64,000 nt of DNA from Alistipes sp. (lineage in GTDB: Bacteria > Bacteroidota > Bacteroidia > Bacteroidales > Rikenellaceae), in the NCBI GenBank assembly GCA_022782405.1, contig JALFNK010000010.1:78070-142069 (forward strand), given 5' to 3'. Position numbers and translations under genes: made by a program. Positions 8,087-17,231 of this stretch are shown here, piece after piece. Each line of letters opens with the position of its first letter. The first letter of the stretch is position 1. The notes under the pieces are model-generated. The model made no database searches, had not been told where the DNA came from, and saw only the letters and a list, made by a program, of their open reading frames with translations.

Positions 8087-9457
8087 ATGGTGCGACGTAT
8101 TCTGATATTCGCCGCATGGCTGTTCTGCACCTTCGACCTGAGCGCTCGGTCGCAGACGGATTCCGTGCGGGTCTATTTTCGTCGGGGCTACTCCGTTCTG
8201 GAGCCTTCGTTGCGAGACAACCGGAAAAATTTGGACGATTTTCTGGCGACGCTTCAGAGCCTTCAGGCGGATTCTTCGGTCCATCGTTTTCATCTGCATC
8301 TGAAAGGCAGCGCTTCGCCCGACGGAACCTATCGGGCCAATCAGCGGCTCAGCGAGAGACGTACCCGTGCGGTTCTGGACTTCCTGCGCGGGGAGGCCCA
8401 GCTTCCCGATTCGCTGATTTCGGTCTCGGCCGTCGGCATCGACTGGGAGGCGCTGGCCCGTTGGGTTGAGACCCATCCCGAGTGCCCCGCCCGCCGGGAG
8501 GTGCTCGATATCCTGTACAATACGCCGCTGCTTGTCCGCGACGAAGCGGGCCGCATCGTGGACGGCCGTACCACGCAGTTGATGGATCTGCAGGGCGGTA
8601 TTCCCTATAATTATATGCTCGAGCGGTACTTCCCCGAGATGCGCAATGCCACGATTACGCTGTATTGCGAACCGGATCGGGACGGTGCGGATACCGTTTC
8701 CGGAGAAGGGGAGTGTCCCGCATCCGGGTCCGACGCCTTCGGAGCGGCTGATGCCGGCGATGTGCGTCCCGGGACCGGAGCGGTGTCGGAGGAGGGTGCG
8801 GCCGCAACCGGCCTTGCCGATGCGGCAGGTGCCGATACGCCGGCCGGGCAGCCGGCGGAAGCGCAGTCCGGAGAGACGGTTGCTGACGCGGCCCCGGACG
8901 CAACGTCCGCGTCGTTGTCGGAGGCGGCGGCCGAGCCGCTGCATCGTCTGGCAATCAAGACCAACCTGCTCTACGATGCGATCCTCATGCCTTCGCTCGA
9001 GGTGGAATACCGCATCGACGACCGCTGGTCGGTGGCCGTCGAGGGCGATGTGGCGTGGTGGAAGCGCGACCGTGCGCACAAATACTACCAGATCGCCACG
9101 ATCCTTCCCGAAGGCCGTTACTGGTTCAGCACGAAGAAGCCCTGGCACGGACACTACGTCGGGCTGTTTGCCGGCGGCAGCTGGTATGATCTCGAAAACG
9201 GCGGCCGCGGCTACAAGGGTGAGTTTTGGACCGCGGGTGTCAGCTACGGATACATGTTCCCGATCGGCCGTTCGTGGTCGCTCGAGGCGGGACTCGGCGT
9301 GGGATTCCTCCGCACGCGCTATGAGGAGTACCTCCCGATCGACGGACACTACGTCTACCAGCAGACCAGCCGGACCAACTGGTTCGGCCCGGTAAAGGTG
9401 AAGTTCGCCCTCGTCTACCGGCTTTGGGACATCAACAGGAAAGGAGGTCGCAAATGA
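8087..9457 (+). CDS. DUF3575 outer-membrane protein, paralogue of the minus-strand operon
   Basis: 456-residue exported protein starting MVRRILIFAAWLFC. The N-terminal part contains LKGSASPDGTYRANQRLSER and VSAVGIDWEAL, matching its paralogue at 6433-7797. Residues about 200-285 are an Ala/Gly/Glu/Asp-rich low-complexity linker instead of the eight-residue repeats. The C-terminal part begins LAIKTNLLYDAILMPSLEVE and is a DUF3575 barrel-like domain. It ends in NRKGGRK and overlaps the DUF5119 gene by four bases. The long upstream extension to 7925 was not accepted because the signal peptide starts at 8087. It is the first gene of the plus-strand fimbrial operon. Confidence 0.75.
   Translation: MVRRILIFAAWLFCTFDLSARSQTDSVRVYFRRGYSVLEPSLRDNRKNLDDFLATLQSLQADSSVHRFHLHLKGSASPDGTYRANQRLSERRTRAVLDFLRGEAQLPDSLISVSAVGIDWEALARWVETHPECPARREVLDILYNTPLLVRDEAGRIVDGRTTQLMDLQGGIPYNYMLERYFPEMRNATITLYCEPDRDGADTVSGEGECPASGSDAFGAADAGDVRPGTGAVSEEGAAATGLADAAGADTPAGQPAEAQSGETVADAAPDATSASLSEAAAEPLHRLAIKTNLLYDAILMPSLEVEYRIDDRWSVAVEGDVAWWKRDRAHKYYQIATILPEGRYWFSTKKPWHGHYVGLFAGGSWYDLENGGRGYKGEFWTAGVSYGYMFPIGRSWSLEAGLGVGFLRTRYEEYLPIDGHYVYQQTSRTNWFGPVKVKFALVYRLWDINRKGGRK
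9441..9448 (+). promoter_or_regulatory. Strong Shine-Dalgarno sequence before DUF5119 gene
   Basis: AAGGAGGT lies five bases before the ATG at 9454, within the 3' end of the DUF3575 gene. It supports the start choice and mirrors the opposite operon. Confidence 0.65.
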
Positions 9458-10467
9458 AACGGATACTGATGCGAAGCACCTGGCTGCTGTGCGGCGCGCT
9501 GCTTTTGAACGGCTGCCGCAAGGATCTCTGCTACGACCACGATCTGCACGGACTCGGCGTGCAGGTCCATGTGCAACCCGAATGGGAATGCGTCTGGGAG
9601 TACGACCACGGCATGTCGTGGGTCGATAACTGGGATGCGGAACTGTATAACCGGGAATACGAGGAGCTCCATCCCGAACAGGCGACCGGTATCGCGGCCT
9701 TCGTCTACAACGGGGACGGCACGCGCACGGAGCGGCATCTCCCGGATGAGGGCGGCCTGCTGCCGATGACCGAAGGGCCCAAATCGATCCTCTTCTACAA
9801 CGACGATACCTCCTATATCGTCTTCGGAAACCTCGATTCGTGGGCTTCGGCAACCGCCTCGACCCGGACCCGGACCCGCGCGACCTATACCCAACTGCAC
9901 GGCAACGAACGGACGGTCAATGCGCCCGATGTGCTCTACTGGGCGCGTATCGGGCAGTTCGAGGCCGAGCGGACCGCCGAACCCGTGCTCCTGCCCGTGC
10001 TCCTACGGCCGCTGGTCTACACCTATCTGGTCCGTTATGAGTTCGACGAGGGTCTCGAACATGTGGCCCAGGCACGCGGCGCCCTGGCCGGCATGGCCGG
10101 GACGGTCTACCTGCAGGACGGAAGTACGGATGACGAGCCGGCCACGGTGCTCTACGACTGCGAGATCACGGACTACGGCGTCGAGGCACTCGTAACCTCG
10201 TTCGGTGTGCCGGGATTCTCGCCCGACACGCGCACCACGCGGGCGGACAACACCCACGGACTGAACCTCGAGGTGATGCTCAACAACGGAAAACTTAAGA
10301 ATTTCGAGTTCGATATCACGGACCAGATGGCCCGGCAGCCCCGCGGCGGCGTCATCACCGTCTCGGGCCTCACGGTCTCGCGCGAGGAGGCTGAAAACGA
10401 ATCGGGCTTCGATGTCGTAGTGGATGGATGGGGAGAGTATGAAGATATCGAAATGCCGCTCAACTGA
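9454..10467 (+). CDS. DUF5119 fimbrial-locus lipoprotein
   Basis: 337-residue lipoprotein with lipobox Cys21 (LLLNGCRKDLCYDHD). The CRKDLCYDHD segment and the ending VVVDGWGEYEDIEMPLN parallel the DUF5119 paralogue at 5504-6436, although the middle has diverged strongly. It starts within the stop of the DUF3575 gene (ATGA overlap) behind a strong Shine-Dalgarno sequence, so translation is probably coupled. By family context it is an accessory or anchor subunit of the fimbria; no enzymatic motif is visible. Confidence 0.75.
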   Translation: MKRILMRSTWLLCGALLLNGCRKDLCYDHDLHGLGVQVHVQPEWECVWEYDHGMSWVDNWDAELYNREYEELHPEQATGIAAFVYNGDGTRTERHLPDEGGLLPMTEGPKSILFYNDDTSYIVFGNLDSWASATASTRTRTRATYTQLHGNERTVNAPDVLYWARIGQFEAERTAEPVLLPVLLRPLVYTYLVRYEFDEGLEHVAQARGALAGMAGTVYLQDGSTDDEPATVLYDCEITDYGVEALVTSFGVPGFSPDTRTTRADNTHGLNLEVMLNNGKLKNFEFDITDQMARQPRGGVITVSGLTVSREEAENESGFDVVVDGWGEYEDIEMPLN

Positions 10468-10526
10468 TGATTGAAAACATCCGGATAAATCAACACATAT
10501 CATAACCCCTAAAAACATCTTAAGCA

Positions 10527-11504
10527 ATGAAAAAAATTACTTTTCTGCTTGTCGGGGCCGCGCTGGCTCTGGCAGCGTGCAGCAAGACCGAGACGGTGAA
10601 CGGACCATCGGTCGATGCGATCGGTTTCGACGGTGCCTATATCGGCAATCCGACCGACTCCCGCGCCGTAACGACGCTGGACAACTCGATCACCTCCTTC
10701 CAGGTGTACGGACAGTATACCAAGGATGCGGCTGCAGCCGTGCAGGTATTCAACAACGTGGAGGTTTCGAAGCAGACCGGTTCGTGGACCTATACGGGCG
10801 GTTTGCGCCCGTGGATCGAAGGTGCCGCCTATGTATTCGCCGGCTACGCTCCGAGCAACGCTGCGGCTCCTGCGGTGAACGCCAAGGGTTACCTCACCTG
10901 GGAGAACTACAATGTGTCGGCCAACCAGTATGACCTGATCTACGCCTCGCAGACGGCAACCGGCCAGAAAACCGGCAACCAGCAGGTGGGATTCACCTTC
11001 AACCACCTGCTCTCGATCGTCGGCTTCACCTTCAAGAGCGGTTTCGATGCCAATACCAAACTGACGATCTCGAATGTTACGGTAAACGGCGTGCCTTCGA
11101 CGGCCACCTTCACGCCCGACAATTCGGTAACCGCCTCGGGTAATATCGGCGGCAGCTGGGGCGCAGCCTCCAATCCGCAAAACTATTCGTTGACGATCGA
11201 TGCGATCACCGAAGCCGAGGGCAGCTCCTCCGACAACTTCTTCGCCATTCCGCAGGCGGTACCCTCGATCGAGGTATCCTTCAACGTTATGGTAACCACT
11301 TTGGCCGGTGAAGAGCTGGTGAACAGCAAGGATTTCACCACGACGGTTCCGGTGGGAACGGTTACGAAGTGGGATCCGGGCTACAAGTACAACTATGTGG
11401 CTACGATCACGCCCGAGAGCTTGGAGCTGGAGTACATCCAGTTCGGCGATCCGACAGTTACGAATTGGGAAGAGGCTGCCGACGAGACGCTGCCGCTGCA
11501 GTAA
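10527..11504 (+). CDS. Fimbrillin family lipoprotein (probable major subunit)
   Basis: 325-residue protein with signal peptide and lipobox Cys18 (ALALAACSKTE). A TDSRAVTTLDNSI segment near residue 50 resembles the protease-maturation site of fimbrillins, and VGFTFNHLLSIVGFTFKSG matches the FxHLLS motif shared by the fimbrillins in this window. It ends with VTNWEEAADETLPLQ. It is third in the plus-strand operon and is followed by two hairpins, paralleling the first fimbrillin of the opposite operon. I infer it is the most expressed subunit. Confidence 0.8.
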   Translation: MKKITFLLVGAALALAACSKTETVNGPSVDAIGFDGAYIGNPTDSRAVTTLDNSITSFQVYGQYTKDAAAAVQVFNNVEVSKQTGSWTYTGGLRPWIEGAAYVFAGYAPSNAAAPAVNAKGYLTWENYNVSANQYDLIYASQTATGQKTGNQQVGFTFNHLLSIVGFTFKSGFDANTKLTISNVTVNGVPSTATFTPDNSVTASGNIGGSWGAASNPQNYSLTIDAITEAEGSSSDNFFAIPQAVPSIEVSFNVMVTTLAGEELVNSKDFTTTVPVGTVTKWDPGYKYNYVATITPESLELEYIQFGDPTVTNWEEAADETLPLQ

Positions 11505-11510
11505 CAACTT

Positions 11511-11569
11511 TTCCGGGCATGGGACCCGGAACCTTTGGCCGCGAGGGGTTGAATGTTCCCCTCACGGCC
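11511..11569 (+). terminator. Tandem hairpins after the first plus-strand fimbrillin
   Basis: A 7-base stem (11511-11517 with 11525-11531) is followed by a 12-base stem with one mismatch (11537-11548 with 11558-11569). They occupy the 89-base gap before the next fimbrillin gene. No T-run follows, so they may act by partial termination or by protecting the upstream message rather than as a full terminator (inference). Confidence 0.55.
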
Positions 11570-11593
11570 CCAAACCAACCAATGACCGGTGTC

Positions 11594-12586
11594 ATGAAAC
11601 GGAAAAACAGACTCTTGTGTGCCTGCGCGGGCTTCGTGTCGCTTCTGTTTGCGGCGGGGTGTTCGCGGACAATCGACGGGGCGGATCCGTCGCGGGGCGA
11701 TGCCATCGGCTTTGCCCCGACAGCGACGCGTGCCGTCGTCGAGGATTTTGCGGCGGGCGATGCCTTTGCCGTGTGGGGCTGGTATACGCCCGAGGACGCC
11801 TTCTCGCAGGTGTTCGATGCGACGAAGGTCTCGACTCCGGACGGAACGACGTGGGGCTACGACGGACTGAAATACTGGAAATCGGACAAGACATACGCTT
11901 TCTATGCCCTGTATCCCGCCATGGACGCCCTCCCCGCCACGACGGCCGGATACGCCTCCGGCGGCCTGCTCTCGGTCGAGGGATTCGACGCTATGCGGCA
12001 GGTGGACCTCATGGCGGCAGCCGCCACGGGCATGAGCGGAAGCTCGCCAGCCGTCGTGCGGTTTGCCTTCACACACCTGCTCTCCCGGGTGCAGGTGGTC
12101 GGCAAGGTCAACGAGTCCTCCCTCGGAATCGTGGATTTCACGCCCCGCATCTACTCGGTCAAGCTCTACGGAGTGCCCCGAACGGGGGCTCTCTCCCTGG
12201 CTGCAGCCGACCTGACAACCTCCGGTGCCGTCCGCAATGCCTGGACCGGTTCCGATCCGACGACCTCTGCGGAGCCGTTGGCCGAGTTCTCTTCCGCCGC
12301 GGGCACGGAGATCTCGACCGGCAGTACGCTGCTGCTCGACGTTCTGTCCATTCCGCTGCAGCTTACGCAGGAGGCCTTTGTCGAGGTGGAATATTCGACC
12401 GACAAAGCCGGCACCAACCGGAAGACCACGGCCATCCAGCTGACGGCGCTCCCCGTAACGATCTGGGAAGCCGGACAGCAGTACCGCTATACGTTCAGCA
12501 TTTCGGACGAGGACCGCATCCTGTTCGATATCCCGGCGGTAAATCCGTGGAGCGAGGCCGTCGGAGGCATCATTATCGTGGATTGA
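11594..12586 (+). CDS. Fimbrillin family lipoprotein
   Basis: 330-residue protein with lipobox Cys23 (FVSLLFAAGCSRT). It contains PTATRAVVEDF near residue 45 as a possible maturation site, VVRFAFTHLLSRVQVVGK, and the ending FDIPAVNPWSEAVGGIIIVD. An ATG at 11582 is also in frame; I prefer 11594 because the Lys/Arg-rich signal peptide starts there. It follows the tandem hairpins and precedes another fimbrillin by 22 bases. It is probably a minor structural subunit. Confidence 0.75.
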   Translation: MKRKNRLLCACAGFVSLLFAAGCSRTIDGADPSRGDAIGFAPTATRAVVEDFAAGDAFAVWGWYTPEDAFSQVFDATKVSTPDGTTWGYDGLKYWKSDKTYAFYALYPAMDALPATTAGYASGGLLSVEGFDAMRQVDLMAAAATGMSGSSPAVVRFAFTHLLSRVQVVGKVNESSLGIVDFTPRIYSVKLYGVPRTGALSLAAADLTTSGAVRNAWTGSDPTTSAEPLAEFSSAAGTEISTGSTLLLDVLSIPLQLTQEAFVEVEYSTDKAGTNRKTTAIQLTALPVTIWEAGQQYRYTFSISDEDRILFDIPAVNPWSEAVGGIIIVD

Positions 12587-12608
12587 TCGCGGAAAAACAA
12601 GTAAAGCC

Positions 12609-13796
12609 ATGAATACGAAACGATTGACAGGGTGGATAGCCCTTCTGGCAATAGGCCTGACGGTTTCGTCCTGCGAAAAGGAGGCGGGCGTGAATCCGGC
12701 GGCGGATGCCTCGCAGCGTATCCTTTTCGGCGTGCCGACGCTTTCCGTCGAGACGCGCAGCACGTTCAAAAACGCGCTCTCCGCGGGCGACGAATTCGGA
12801 GTTCTCGGCTACTGCGTGCCCTATACGGTAAGTTCCGAATCGGAGAAAATCCACATGGATTATGCCTCCGGCGGCAACCCGTGGGCGCTGAAAAAGGCAC
12901 ACTCCTCGCCCGAGGTGTTCTACAACCAGCGGGTTGTCGTCGGGACCGGCGGCTGCACCTACGACCGGACCGGCGGCGGGGCCAACAACCCCAAATACTG
13001 GTACCGCGACGGGTATGATACGGACAACAATGCAAACGGGGAGGTCGTCGGTGCGGACAACTACCTCTATTCGTTCATCGCCTGGTATCCTTACGAGGGG
13101 GCCTTCAAGATCTCCGAACCTGACAAGCAGACCACGGCCGGAGCGCCCGTGATGACCTTCACCATGCCCCAGACCGGTACCGACCTCTCTGCGCGGCTCG
13201 ACCATACGGCGACGCCCGACGCCATGCTCGCCGTGCTCTACGACTGCACGCGCGCGGACGGCAACCTGCGCTTCACCTTCAGCCATGTGCTTACGGGCCT
13301 CGGGTTCCAGGTGAACAACCTCAGCGAGCAGGACCTTACGGTGCACTCGGTGTCGGTGAGCGGTCATTTTTACAAGGACGTGACGATCGACCTGCGGGGC
13401 AACAGCGTTATCTTCTCGTTCTCCGACAAACGCTATGCAGGTTATTATCCGCTGCTTGAGTCGGATCTTGAGCTGCGGGCTCCTACCCAGGACGAAACCT
13501 CGACGACCTCCGGCATCATCGGCAACGAACATCTGCTGCTGATCTCCGGTACGGGCAGCAGCTTCGGCGAGGACGTTACGGTCAATATCGACTATACGTT
13601 TGGTGGCAACCGGAATCGGCAGTCCATCCCCCGCCCCGGAACCTTTACGCCGCGTCCCGGCGTGAAATATACGGCGCAGCTCAACTTCGTGGGCGATACG
13701 TTCGTCCTGCAGTTCATGGTGGACAACGGCGAGCAGTGGGAGGACGGCGAGGCGGACGACGGCCGCGAGGACAACGACGATGTGGTATTCGAATAA
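12609..13796 (+). CDS. Fimbrillin family lipoprotein
   Basis: 395-residue protein with lipobox Cys22 (GLTVSSCEKEAG). It contains VETRSTFKNAL near residue 55, a plausible maturation site, and LRFTFSHVLTGLGFQVNN, the shared fimbrillin motif. The C terminus reads VDNGEQWEDGEADDGREDND and is strongly acidic. A YDRTGGGANNPKYWYRDG insert near residue 120 is absent from its neighbours. It is fifth of six genes in the plus-strand operon and is likely an accessory subunit. Confidence 0.75.
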   Translation: MNTKRLTGWIALLAIGLTVSSCEKEAGVNPAADASQRILFGVPTLSVETRSTFKNALSAGDEFGVLGYCVPYTVSSESEKIHMDYASGGNPWALKKAHSSPEVFYNQRVVVGTGGCTYDRTGGGANNPKYWYRDGYDTDNNANGEVVGADNYLYSFIAWYPYEGAFKISEPDKQTTAGAPVMTFTMPQTGTDLSARLDHTATPDAMLAVLYDCTRADGNLRFTFSHVLTGLGFQVNNLSEQDLTVHSVSVSGHFYKDVTIDLRGNSVIFSFSDKRYAGYYPLLESDLELRAPTQDETSTTSGIIGNEHLLLISGTGSSFGEDVTVNIDYTFGGNRNRQSIPRPGTFTPRPGVKYTAQLNFVGDTFVLQFMVDNGEQWEDGEADDGREDNDDVVFE

Positions 13797-13808
13797 AGGG
13801 AAGAGACT

Positions 13809-16298
13809 ATGATACGCATGAAATACCGGCTGTTTGCGGGTGCCGTGTTGCTGGGACTCGCCGGACTCTCCTCCTGCCGGCAGGAGGAGCCGCTCGGACC
13901 GTCCGGGAAGACGGACAATCAGATGACGACGCTTACCTTCGTCAGCGACCCGATGTCGTTCCACCGGGTTACGACGCGTGCGAGCGATATCAAGGAGGAG
14001 GATGAGAAACGCATCAACAGCCTCCATATCTTCTTCTTCGACGCCGAAGGCAACTACCTCGAGGGCGGTTACCTGACGGGTTATCCCGATGCTGCGCAGC
14101 GGGGCGGGTACTACGCCCCGGGCGAAGGCGTTACGCTGCTGAAGATCGACCGGGAGCTCTTTGACAATCCCGATCTGGCGAAGAGCGCCACGGTTTATGC
14201 CGTGGCCAACGTCGAAGCCGGGGTTTTCGGCCGCGACGATGACGGCGACGGCCGCCCCGACGGTATCCGCAACCGCAGCGACCTGGAGAATTTCAGCTAC
14301 ATGCCCGACGAGGGGGATGTGGCGCTCGGACTGCCCAAGGAAGGCATGCCGATGGTCGGGTTCAAGACGATCGACCTGACGGGCGAAACCACGCCCGAAG
14401 GCGAGCGCTATGTCGAGCTGACGGCGCTCATGGCGCGTATCGATGTCAGCCTTCAGATCGACAGCGAGGTGCAGGATGAGAATCTCCCGGCCTTCTATCT
14501 GATGGACTGGACGGCCAAGAACCTTCCGACGCGGGTTCCCTTCACGGCTCCGGCGGAGGACTCCCAGACCGGATGGGGCGACAGCTGGACCAAGGAGGCC
14601 GGAGCGTCGCTCCAGCGCACCATCTACAACCGCAACGGGCAGATCACCTTCACGTTCTACATGTACGAGAACATCCAGCAGCCCGAATGGAAGATCGATC
14701 CGGGCGAGAAGTGGGCCAATCCCGATGCCGATCCGGGGTCGCTGACCGACGCCGAGCGCGAAAAGGCGCTCTATCCCGAGAAGATCACCGATGCCCAGAA
14801 GCAGCGCTACAAGCCCTATCTGGCCAATGCCGATGCGACGGCCATCGTGCTGCACGGCTTCTATGCCACCTACAACAATGCGATTTACGAGGTGCATTAC
14901 GCGCTCTATCTGGGAGCCAACCATACGAACAACTTCAGCGTAAAGCGCAACCACCAGTACAAGAACGACATTACGATCAAGGGTCTGACGGCGCAGAATT
15001 CGGATACGGGTGAATATACGCTCGATGCGCGCGTGAATGTCGAGGAGGAGGACAACGAGTACTACATCGCCATGCTGCGCGAGCGCAACCACGACGCCCA
15101 CTTCTGCGTCACGCCCATGGATGTCTATCTCTTTGCGCCCGAGGCGGTGAACCCGACGATGGAGGTGATTCTCGGCGAGGTGCCCGAGGGGAGCGAGACG
15201 CCCGATCCGGCCACCGTTCCCGACTGGGTCCGCATGGAGCGGATCGCGGCGGCGGACATGGCCGCCGGTACGGTCTCCGAGTCCGGTTTCACGGCCTATG
15301 CACAGGGCGGCACCCACCTGGCCGTCGGTACGTCGTGGACCGCGGGCAACGGCAAGCGCGCCTTCTTCACGAAGGGGTTGCTCAAGGCGGGCGGCGCACT
15401 CTATAACAACACTCGGACGACGATTCGGAACTCGCGCGACCGCGTCTACTTCTATATCGACGAGAATCTGGTGCTGCAGGACCGTTCGGCGACCGTTACG
15501 TTGATCTACAAGGAGAACGGCGTGGAGAAGAAGCGCCGCACGCTGCTTCTCGAACAGGCTCATCTGTTGCCCGTAGCGATGCGCGACGGCGGTACGCTCT
15601 ACATGGAGCAGTACGAGGAGTACCTCGATCACTACGATCCGCTCGACAAGTATGCCACCGAACAGATCTATAAAGGACTGCCCTGGGCCGAACTGAATTC
15701 GGGCCTCGAGGATTTCGAGGTGGAGCAGCTCTATAAGACCTGGGTTTTCACTCCGATTACCTCCACACCGTATGATCCTCCCGGACAGGTTTTCAATGAC
15801 GGCCATCCCTATACGAGTTTTGTGATCTATCGGGCTAATCAAGGTGTCATGACGCTCAACAGCCGGCCCCGTTCCGCTTTTGAGTACTGTTTCAACCGCA
15901 ACAAACGCAATATGGACGGTACGATCGATATGCAATATGACTATAAGAGCTGGTATGATTCTTATTTGGAGGTTACCAACGAAAGCAAATGGTTCCTGCC
16001 CGGTATCCGCCAGATGGAGGATGCCCTGACGCAGTACTATACGACTTTCGGCGAGTTCCAGACCGAGTACTACTGGAGTTCTTCGGCCGGAGAGGTGGAG
16101 GGTGGCACGAGCGGTCAGAGTACGACGCGCGCCCGCGCCACGAAGGTCAATCCGGACGGTTCGTATGTGGAGAGCGGTGGCGGTGGCCGCGACGGCTGGC
16201 AGAAGTATGCTTACGAATATGATAGAGGCGGCTATGCGCTGCGGACCGAGGTGCTGCGCATCCGCGCCTTCCGCGTCGATCTGAATTCGGTGGATTGA
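13809..16298 (+). CDS. DUF4906-type fimbrial tip lipoprotein
   Basis: 829-residue lipoprotein (lipobox Cys23, LAGLSSCRQEE). The N-terminal half has the pattern EKRINSLHIFFFDAEGNYL and ELTALMARIDVSLQI, typical of large DUF4906-like proteins at the ends of fimbrial operons. The last about 110 residues contain KWFLPGIRQMEDALTQYY, then EYYWSSS, then LRIRAFRVDL. That is the FISUMP-like pattern also found at the C terminus of the opposite operon's last gene. This gene closes the plus-strand operon and is followed by a strong terminator. A tip-adhesin role is inferred from position and size. An ATG three codons later is an alternative start. Confidence 0.75.
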   Translation: MIRMKYRLFAGAVLLGLAGLSSCRQEEPLGPSGKTDNQMTTLTFVSDPMSFHRVTTRASDIKEEDEKRINSLHIFFFDAEGNYLEGGYLTGYPDAAQRGGYYAPGEGVTLLKIDRELFDNPDLAKSATVYAVANVEAGVFGRDDDGDGRPDGIRNRSDLENFSYMPDEGDVALGLPKEGMPMVGFKTIDLTGETTPEGERYVELTALMARIDVSLQIDSEVQDENLPAFYLMDWTAKNLPTRVPFTAPAEDSQTGWGDSWTKEAGASLQRTIYNRNGQITFTFYMYENIQQPEWKIDPGEKWANPDADPGSLTDAEREKALYPEKITDAQKQRYKPYLANADATAIVLHGFYATYNNAIYEVHYALYLGANHTNNFSVKRNHQYKNDITIKGLTAQNSDTGEYTLDARVNVEEEDNEYYIAMLRERNHDAHFCVTPMDVYLFAPEAVNPTMEVILGEVPEGSETPDPATVPDWVRMERIAAADMAAGTVSESGFTAYAQGGTHLAVGTSWTAGNGKRAFFTKGLLKAGGALYNNTRTTIRNSRDRVYFYIDENLVLQDRSATVTLIYKENGVEKKRRTLLLEQAHLLPVAMRDGGTLYMEQYEEYLDHYDPLDKYATEQIYKGLPWAELNSGLEDFEVEQLYKTWVFTPITSTPYDPPGQVFNDGHPYTSFVIYRANQGVMTLNSRPRSAFEYCFNRNKRNMDGTIDMQYDYKSWYDSYLEVTNESKWFLPGIRQMEDALTQYYTTFGEFQTEYYWSSSAGEVEGGTSGQSTTRARATKVNPDGSYVESGGGGRDGWQKYAYEYDRGGYALRTEVLRIRAFRVDLNSVD

Positions 16299-16360
16299 CC
16301 CCATCGCCGGGCGGCCCGTTTCCGGCAGCCGCTCCCCGTCCCGATACCCTTTTGAAATGG

Positions 16361-16402
16361 AACGACCGTCCGCAAGCCTTTCGGCTGCGGACGGTCGTTT
16401 TT
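16361..16402 (+). terminator. Intrinsic terminator of the plus-strand fimbrial operon
   Basis: A 17-base stem with one bulged base (left arm from 16361, right arm ending at 16399) and a four-base loop is followed directly by a T-run. It lies 62 bases after the DUF4906 gene, in front of the converging rsmG gene. Confidence 0.85.
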
Positions 16403-16440
16403 CGATGCTGGGCGGAAGGCGTTGCCTCCGGGGCGCGGCG

Positions 16441-17067
16441 CTATTTTTTCGGGGTGTAGACCACCTTTTTCGTCTCGAAGAAGGGCTCCGTGAAGAAATC
16501 CTGGATCTCGTAGAGCGTCCACTTCAGGCGTGTGCGGGCCAGCTCCTCCGCAAGGTCCCCGCCCTTGAGGTAGAGGATGCCGTTGGGCAGCGAGCCCCGC
16601 TGTCCCCGTTCGAGCAGCTTCCAGACCCAGCCGACGAACTCCGGCATCGCCGTAACGGCCCGCGAGACGACGTAGTCGTAGCGTGTCGGAAGCGTCTCGA
16701 CCCGCACGCACTGCGGCGTGAGGTTGCGCAGTCCCAGACTCGCCGAGACCCCCTCGACGACCGTGATCTTCTTGCGGATCGAGTCCGCGGCGGTGAAATG
16801 CGCCTCCGGAAAGAGAATCGCCAGCGGGATGGACGGGAAACCGCCGCCGCACCCCACGTCGAGCACCCGGGCTCCGGCGTCGAAGCGGCACACCTTGGCG
16901 ATGGCCAGCGAGTGCAGCACATGCCGCACATAGAGCTGGTCGAAATCCTTGCGCGAGATGACGTTGATGCGGGCGTTCCATGCGGCGTAGAGCTCTTCGA
17001 GCGCCGCAAACTGCACGCGCTGCTCCGGGGTAAGCTCCGGAAAGTATTTTTCGAGGATCGTTTCCAT
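16441..17067 (-). CDS. rsmG: 16S rRNA (guanine-N7)-methyltransferase RsmG
   Basis: 208 residues, normal length for the family. The SAM-binding loop VLDVGCGGGFPSIPLAI lies near residue 70, followed by DSIRKKITVVEGVSASLGL and VVSRAVTAMPEFV, all RsmG hallmarks. The enzyme methylates G527 of 16S rRNA. It lies downstream of the ECF sigma factor gene (164-base gap) and faces the fimbrial operon. No good promoter is visible immediately upstream. Confidence 0.9.
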   Translation of the reverse strand: METILEKYFPELTPEQRVQFAALEELYAAWNARINVISRKDFDQLYVRHVLHSLAIAKVCRFDAGARVLDVGCGGGFPSIPLAILFPEAHFTAADSIRKKITVVEGVSASLGLRNLTPQCVRVETLPTRYDYVVSRAVTAMPEFVGWVWKLLERGQRGSLPNGILYLKGGDLAEELARTRLKWTLYEIQDFFTEPFFETKKVVYTPKK

Positions 17068-17231
17068 GGTCGTATGCGGGAAATATCGGTTTTTCGGATG
17101 CGGGGCCCGGCGGTTTTACGGTCGGGTGCGGTCCGGTGTTTTTTATCGGTCGGGTTTTGGGGTCGGGCGGGTCGCGGTCTGGCGGCGGGTCGGGCGGTTT
17201 TCGGTCCGCAGGCGCCTTCCCGGCCCCGGGG

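Noticed and set aside
12573..16304. A 1243-codon open frame on the minus strand
   Set aside because: It is the antisense of the last two plus-strand fimbrial genes, which have signal peptides, lipoboxes and family motifs. The long frame follows from high GC with few stop codons.
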